Shown: piece after piece, positions 60,627 through 64,000 of the stretch
How the letters are laid out: each line of letters opens with the position of its first letter
How positions within the stretch are numbered: the stretch's first letter is position 1
Origin: Planotetraspora phitsanulokensis
GTDB taxonomy: Bacteria; Actinomycetota; Actinomycetes; Streptosporangiales; Streptosporangiaceae
DNA: 64,000 bases
Direction of reading: 5' to 3'
NCBI RefSeq assembly: GCF_016863295.1
Contig: NZ_BOOP01000003.1
Span: 372,001 to 436,000 of the forward strand
The notes under the pieces: generated by a model
What the model saw: the letters and a program-made list of their open reading frames with translations, nothing else
Database searches by the model: none
Told to the model about the DNA's origin: nothing
Program-made: the position numbers and the translations under genes

Positions 60627-62570
60627 ATGGGAGTACGCGTTACACGCCGTGGGCGATGGGCTGTCGGGAGGGGCGGACTCACTCGACGTGCGGTGGTCGC
60701 GAGTGCACTGCTCTTGATCCTCATCGGTGGCGCCTTTGCGGTCCTCGTCCTGTCGATCAGAGGTCTGGACGAGGCGGTGGACCTCCGGAGGCGCTCCAGA
60801 GAGGTGCTGGTGACCGCGAACTACGTCGAGAGACTCGTCATCGACCTTGAGACCGGCCAGCGCGGGTTCGTCATAACCGGAGATGCGCGCTTCCTCCAGC
60901 CGTGGAGCCACGCTCGTGCCACCCTCCCCCGTCAAACCGCCGCTCTTCAGCGGCTCGCCGGCGACGCCGGGCAGAGAGAACAGGCGCGGCAGATCACGCG
61001 AGCCGTCGACACCTACATCCACGACTATTCGGTTCCGACCGTGGAGGCCGGGCGGCGAGACCCCGCATCCGTGCGCACCGTAGCGGTGACCGAAGAGGGC
61101 AAACGCCGCATCGACTCCATCCGGAGCCAATTCGATCGCTTCGTGGCCTTCGAGCGGCACCTTCTCACCGAACGCCAGGAGCGCGCCGCCGCCGCCGGTC
61201 GCCAGGCCGCCCTGGCCGCAGCGGCCGGTGTCGCGGCATCGGTCCTCCTCGTTCTCACCTTCGACGGCTACATGATCCGGTCGATCGTCCGGCCTGTCCG
61301 GCGCGCGTCCGTCATGGCCCGCCACCTCGCCGACGGAGACCTGAGCATGCGGATGCCCGCGACCGCCCCAGGCGAGATCGGCGTGCTTGAACGTTCGTTC
61401 AACACCATGGCCACCTCTCTGGAGGTGAGCCGCGGCGAGCTCCACCGCATCGCGGAGGAACAGGCCGCGTTGCGGCGCGTCGCCACGGTCGTCGCCCAGG
61501 CAGCCTCACCGTCTGTGGTGTTCGGCGCCGTCGCCGCCGAAATGGGCCACATCCTGGAAGCGGATTGCACGGCGATAAAACGCTACGAAGCCGACGAGAC
61601 GGTGACGGTCGTCGGCGCGTGGAGCAGACCCGGCGCCCCGCAGTCCCCGCCGCCGCTCGGCTCACGCTGGCCGATTCAGGATGAGAGTGTCTCAGCACTG
61701 GTATCGCGGACCGGACGGCCGGCACGCGTGACGGGCAACAAGCGCTCCGCCGCCATCCCCGCGTGGGCCAGGGATCAGGGGATCACCTCTTCGGTCGGCA
61801 GTCCCATCATGGTCGAGGAGCGCCTCTGGGGCGTGGCCACCGGTTTCTCGGCCGCGCCCGAGCCGCTGCCCGATGACACCGAGGAGCGGATGCTCGAGTT
61901 CACCGAACTCGTCGCCACCGCCATCGCCAACGCCGAGAGCCGCGCCGAGCTGGCCGCTTCCCGTGCCCGGGTCGTCGCGGCCGCCGACGAATCCCGCCGC
62001 CGCATCGAGCGCGATCTGCACGATGGCACGCAGCAGCGCCTTGTCTCGCTCGCGCTCGACGTGCGGATGGCGGAGGCCGCCGTCCCTCCCGAACAGGACC
62101 AGCTCAAGCAACAGGTTTCACGTGTCGCCTCCGGTCTGTCCGCCGCGGTCGAGGAACTACAGGAGCTTTCTCGGGGTCTCCATCCGGCCATCCTCTCCAG
62201 CGGCGGCATCGCCTTCGCCCTGAAAGCCCTCGCGCGCCGCTCCGCCATCCCGGTCGAGCTCAACGTAAACGTCTCCCGCCGCCTGGCGGAACGCATCGAG
62301 GTGGCCGCCTACTACGTGGTGTCGGAAGCGCTGACCAACGCGGCCAAGCACGGGCACGCCTCCGTGGTCCATGTCGATCTCACTGTGGAGGGCGCGTTAC
62401 TCAAGCTCTCGGTTCGCGACGACGGGATCGGAGGAGCCGACCCTCAGCACGGGTCGGGACTCATCGGTCTCATGGACCGGGTTCAGGCCATCGGCGGCAG
62501 AATCCACATCGACAGTCCCGCGGGAAAGGGCACTGCCCTATTCGTCTCGATCCCGATCGACGACACGTGA
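60627..62570 (+). CDS. Sensor histidine kinase: CHASE3, HAMP, GAF, HisKA_3
   Basis: This 647-residue membrane kinase has a first helix (about 20-45), an extracytoplasmic CHASE3-type sensor (about 45-185, with ETGQRGFVITGDARFLQPW), a second helix and HAMP (about 190-265), a GAF domain (about 275-430), then HisKA_3 with H465 in RRIERDLHDGTQQRLVSL. The ATPase lobe has SEALTNAAKHG and DDGIGGADPQHGSGLIGL. The cytoplasmic half is strongly similar to the kinase at 55996-57852, so they are paralogues with different sensors. No response regulator is adjacent. Confidence 0.95.
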   Translation: MGVRVTRRGRWAVGRGGLTRRAVVASALLLILIGGAFAVLVLSIRGLDEAVDLRRRSREVLVTANYVERLVIDLETGQRGFVITGDARFLQPWSHARATLPRQTAALQRLAGDAGQREQARQITRAVDTYIHDYSVPTVEAGRRDPASVRTVAVTEEGKRRIDSIRSQFDRFVAFERHLLTERQERAAAAGRQAALAAAAGVAASVLLVLTFDGYMIRSIVRPVRRASVMARHLADGDLSMRMPATAPGEIGVLERSFNTMATSLEVSRGELHRIAEEQAALRRVATVVAQAASPSVVFGAVAAEMGHILEADCTAIKRYEADETVTVVGAWSRPGAPQSPPPLGSRWPIQDESVSALVSRTGRPARVTGNKRSAAIPAWARDQGITSSVGSPIMVEERLWGVATGFSAAPEPLPDDTEERMLEFTELVATAIANAESRAELAASRARVVAAADESRRRIERDLHDGTQQRLVSLALDVRMAEAAVPPEQDQLKQQVSRVASGLSAAVEELQELSRGLHPAILSSGGIAFALKALARRSAIPVELNVNVSRRLAERIEVAAYYVVSEALTNAAKHGHASVVHVDLTVEGALLKLSVRDDGIGGADPQHGSGLIGLMDRVQAIGGRIHIDSPAGKGTALFVSIPIDDT

Positions 62571-62725
62571 CCGGCGCTCGCGACCTCGGCACGGCCGCGT
62601 ACCGCGCCAAGTGATCATGCGCGTCCGCGACTACATGGATCCGGCCTGAACCGGGATTTCATGTTCCAGCAGTGCCAACAGTCGCGGAGATCTCTCGCGT
62701 TGCGGCGAAACAGTGACGGAACATC

Positions 62726-64000
62726 TCATCCCTGCCGCAGTAGGTCGCCGATGGCCGCGATCCCGCGTCTGATCGCGGCCTCGTTGACGCCTCCGAAGCC
62801 GAACACGATCCCCGGCGAGCCCTCGCCGTTCGGCGATCGGTATCGACCGAGCGCTTGCAGCCCGACGGAGCGCTGGGCTGCCGCGTCGACGATCTCCGCC
62901 TCGTCGGCTCCCTCGGGGAGCTGGGCGACGGCATGGAAGCCGGCGGCGAGTCCCGTCAGCTCGATGTTGGGAGCATGCTCGCCGATAGCTACGACCAGTT
63001 CGTTGCGCCGCGCGGCGTACACGCCGCGCATGCGGCGCAGATGGCGATCGAACCTGCCCGACTCCATCAGCCGGGCCAGCGCGAGCTGGTCGAGTGTCGG
63101 AGAGCCGCGGTCGGCGCGGTGCTTCTCCTCCGCGATCCGCGTACCCAGGTGCCGTGGAGCCAGCACCCACCCCAGTCTGATCGCGGGAGCGAGCGACTTG
63201 CTGACCGATCCGACACTCACGACGCGATCCGCCGCGAGGCCCTGGAGCGATCCGACAGGCTGCTTGTCATAGCGGAACTCCGAGTCGTAGTCGTCTTCGA
63301 TCACCACCCCGCTCACCTGCTCGGCCCACTGCAGCAGTGCCAGCCGCCGCTCAGGGGTGAGAACGACGCCGGTCGGGGTTTGGTGGGCCGGCGTGACGAT
63401 GACCGCGGTCGCCTTCGTCCTGGCGAGCTCGTCGACGACCAGGCCGCGGTCGTCGACGGGGACGAAGACCGGGTTCAGGCCCGCCCGGCGGACGAGGAGA
63501 GGCATGTCCAGGTGACCCGGGTCCTCGACGGCGACCGAGGTGGTGCCCGCGGCTCGCAGTGCGGCCAGAGTGAGAGCGGCGCCTTGGGTGAACCCGTTGC
63601 AGATCACCACGTCGTCCGCGCCCGCGAACGCTCCGCGAACACGTTGCAGGTACGACGCGATGACCTCTCGCAGCCTGATCGAGCCCCGGGGATCGCCGTA
63701 ACCCATGTCACGGGCAGAGGCCGCGCGGGTGGCCTCCCCACATGCCCACAACCAGTCGCGCGCCGGAAAGCTGTTCAGGTCAGGGCGTCCCGGCGCGAAG
63801 TCGATCTCCAGCCTGGCGGCAGGTGCGGGCTCTGGAGGTGTGAGGACGGTCGTCTGAGGGCTGAACGCGACCCGCGTCGCCGAACCGCCGAAGGCGCGCA
63901 GGTAGCCCTCGGCCTCCAATTGTTCATAGGTCGCCTGCACCAGGCCGCGGGAGACCCCAAGGTCCACCGCGAGCTTTCGCGACGACGGCAGCCGCTCACC
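62726..64000 (-). CDS. MocR-type GntR/aminotransferase regulator, partial
   Basis: The frame is open to the window edge, so the N-terminus lies beyond 64000. It begins within a GntR winged helix (GERLPSSRKLAVDLGVSRGL) and continues as a fold-type I aminotransferase-like domain. Key residues are in NGFTQGAALTLAA, IEDDYDSEFRYD and the PLP lysine SVSKSLAPAIRLGW. MocR/PdxR regulators bind PLP and often activate pdx or amino-acid genes; the target here is not visible. Its 3' end converges with the second kinase. Confidence 0.94.
   Translation of the reverse strand, partial: GERLPSSRKLAVDLGVSRGLVQATYEQLEAEGYLRAFGGSATRVAFSPQTTVLTPPEPAPAARLEIDFAPGRPDLNSFPARDWLWACGEATRAASARDMGYGDPRGSIRLREVIASYLQRVRGAFAGADDVVICNGFTQGAALTLAALRAAGTTSVAVEDPGHLDMPLLVRRAGLNPVFVPVDDRGLVVDELARTKATAVIVTPAHQTPTGVVLTPERRLALLQWAEQVSGVVIEDDYDSEFRYDKQPVGSLQGLAADRVVSVGSVSKSLAPAIRLGWVLAPRHLGTRIAEEKHRADRGSPTLDQLALARLMESGRFDRHLRRMRGVYAARRNELVVAIGEHAPNIELTGLAAGFHAVAQLPEGADEAEIVDAAAQRSVGLQALGRYRSPNGEGSPGIVFGFGGVNEAAIRRGIAAIGDLLRQG

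Overview
The window is chromosomal DNA from a high-GC actinomycete, most likely a Streptosporangiales-type organism (Nonomuraea/Streptosporangium-like; family placement is inference). Pointers are the GC-rich third codon positions, many GTG starts, ATGA/GTGA stop-start overlaps, apparently leaderless genes, an F420-type PPOX oxidoreductase, MmyB-like XRE regulators, an ECF42-type sigma factor with a DGPF partner, and GGTATAGACC elements resembling Streptomyces DasR operators. I see no rRNA, complete tRNA, CRISPR array, prophage or insertion sequence. It reads as a chromosome arm made of small metabolic, stress and transport modules.

Layout. 0-2 kb: an MFS exporter (cut by the window edge) overlapping a cysteine-synthase-like PLP enzyme. 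2-3.6 kb: zinc module (SmtB-type repressor and His-rich CDF exporter). 3.7-6.1 kb: polar amino-acid ABC transporter (binding protein, permease, ATPase). 6.2-9.4 kb: extracytoplasmic copper operon (Met/His-rich membrane protein, Sco1, PCuAC chaperone, Tat-exported DyP peroxidase) behind a perfect palindrome. 9.4-12.1 kb: PadR regulator with HAAS-type partner and two DUF genes. 12.6-17.1 kb: cell-wall/amino-sugar recycling (anmK and a large secreted GH20 hexosaminidase) with three DasR-like sites. 17.4-26.4 kb: HD hydrolase, DUF305 and DUF1259 secreted proteins, tandem ferritin-like protein, DUF1918, aldo/keto reductase-PPOX pair with a divergent XRE regulator, GDYXXLXY/DUF2157 pair. 26.7-35.6 kb: DHFR-like reductase, DinB/pentapeptide protein, AlkZ-like glycosylase coupled to an MDR oxidoreductase with a divergent WYL regulator, ECF42 sigma/DGPF pair, and a frameshifted DUF899 gene.

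35.8-43 kb: small membrane proteins, a GlxA-type AraC regulator, gene debris, an O-methyltransferase, and an esterase/monooxygenase pair with a divergent AraC regulator. 43.4-45.7 kb: a secreted two-domain CehA/McbA-type metallohydrolase. 45.8-51.5 kb: BlaI repressor and M56 protease diverging, through two tandem palindromes, from DedA-UppP-DedA (a plausible undecaprenyl-phosphate recycling set), then a ChrB-like protein and MFS pump. 52-54.9 kb: imino-acid (proline/hydroxyproline) module with an XRE regulator. 55-62.6 kb: a CGNR regulator, a second XRE regulator abutting a DUF4118-GAF histidine kinase, an NmrA-like protein, and a second, CHASE3-HAMP-GAF kinase. Neither kinase has a response regulator nearby. 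62.7-64 kb: a MocR-type regulator cut by the window edge.

Most interesting to me are the two orphan kinases interleaved with paralogous XRE regulators, the BlaI-flanked DedA-UppP-DedA set and its operator resemblance to the copper-operon palindrome, the DasR-like sites around anmK/GH20, and the beta-helix-like C-terminal repeats of the GH20 enzyme. All family names come from reading motifs by eye; no database search was run.
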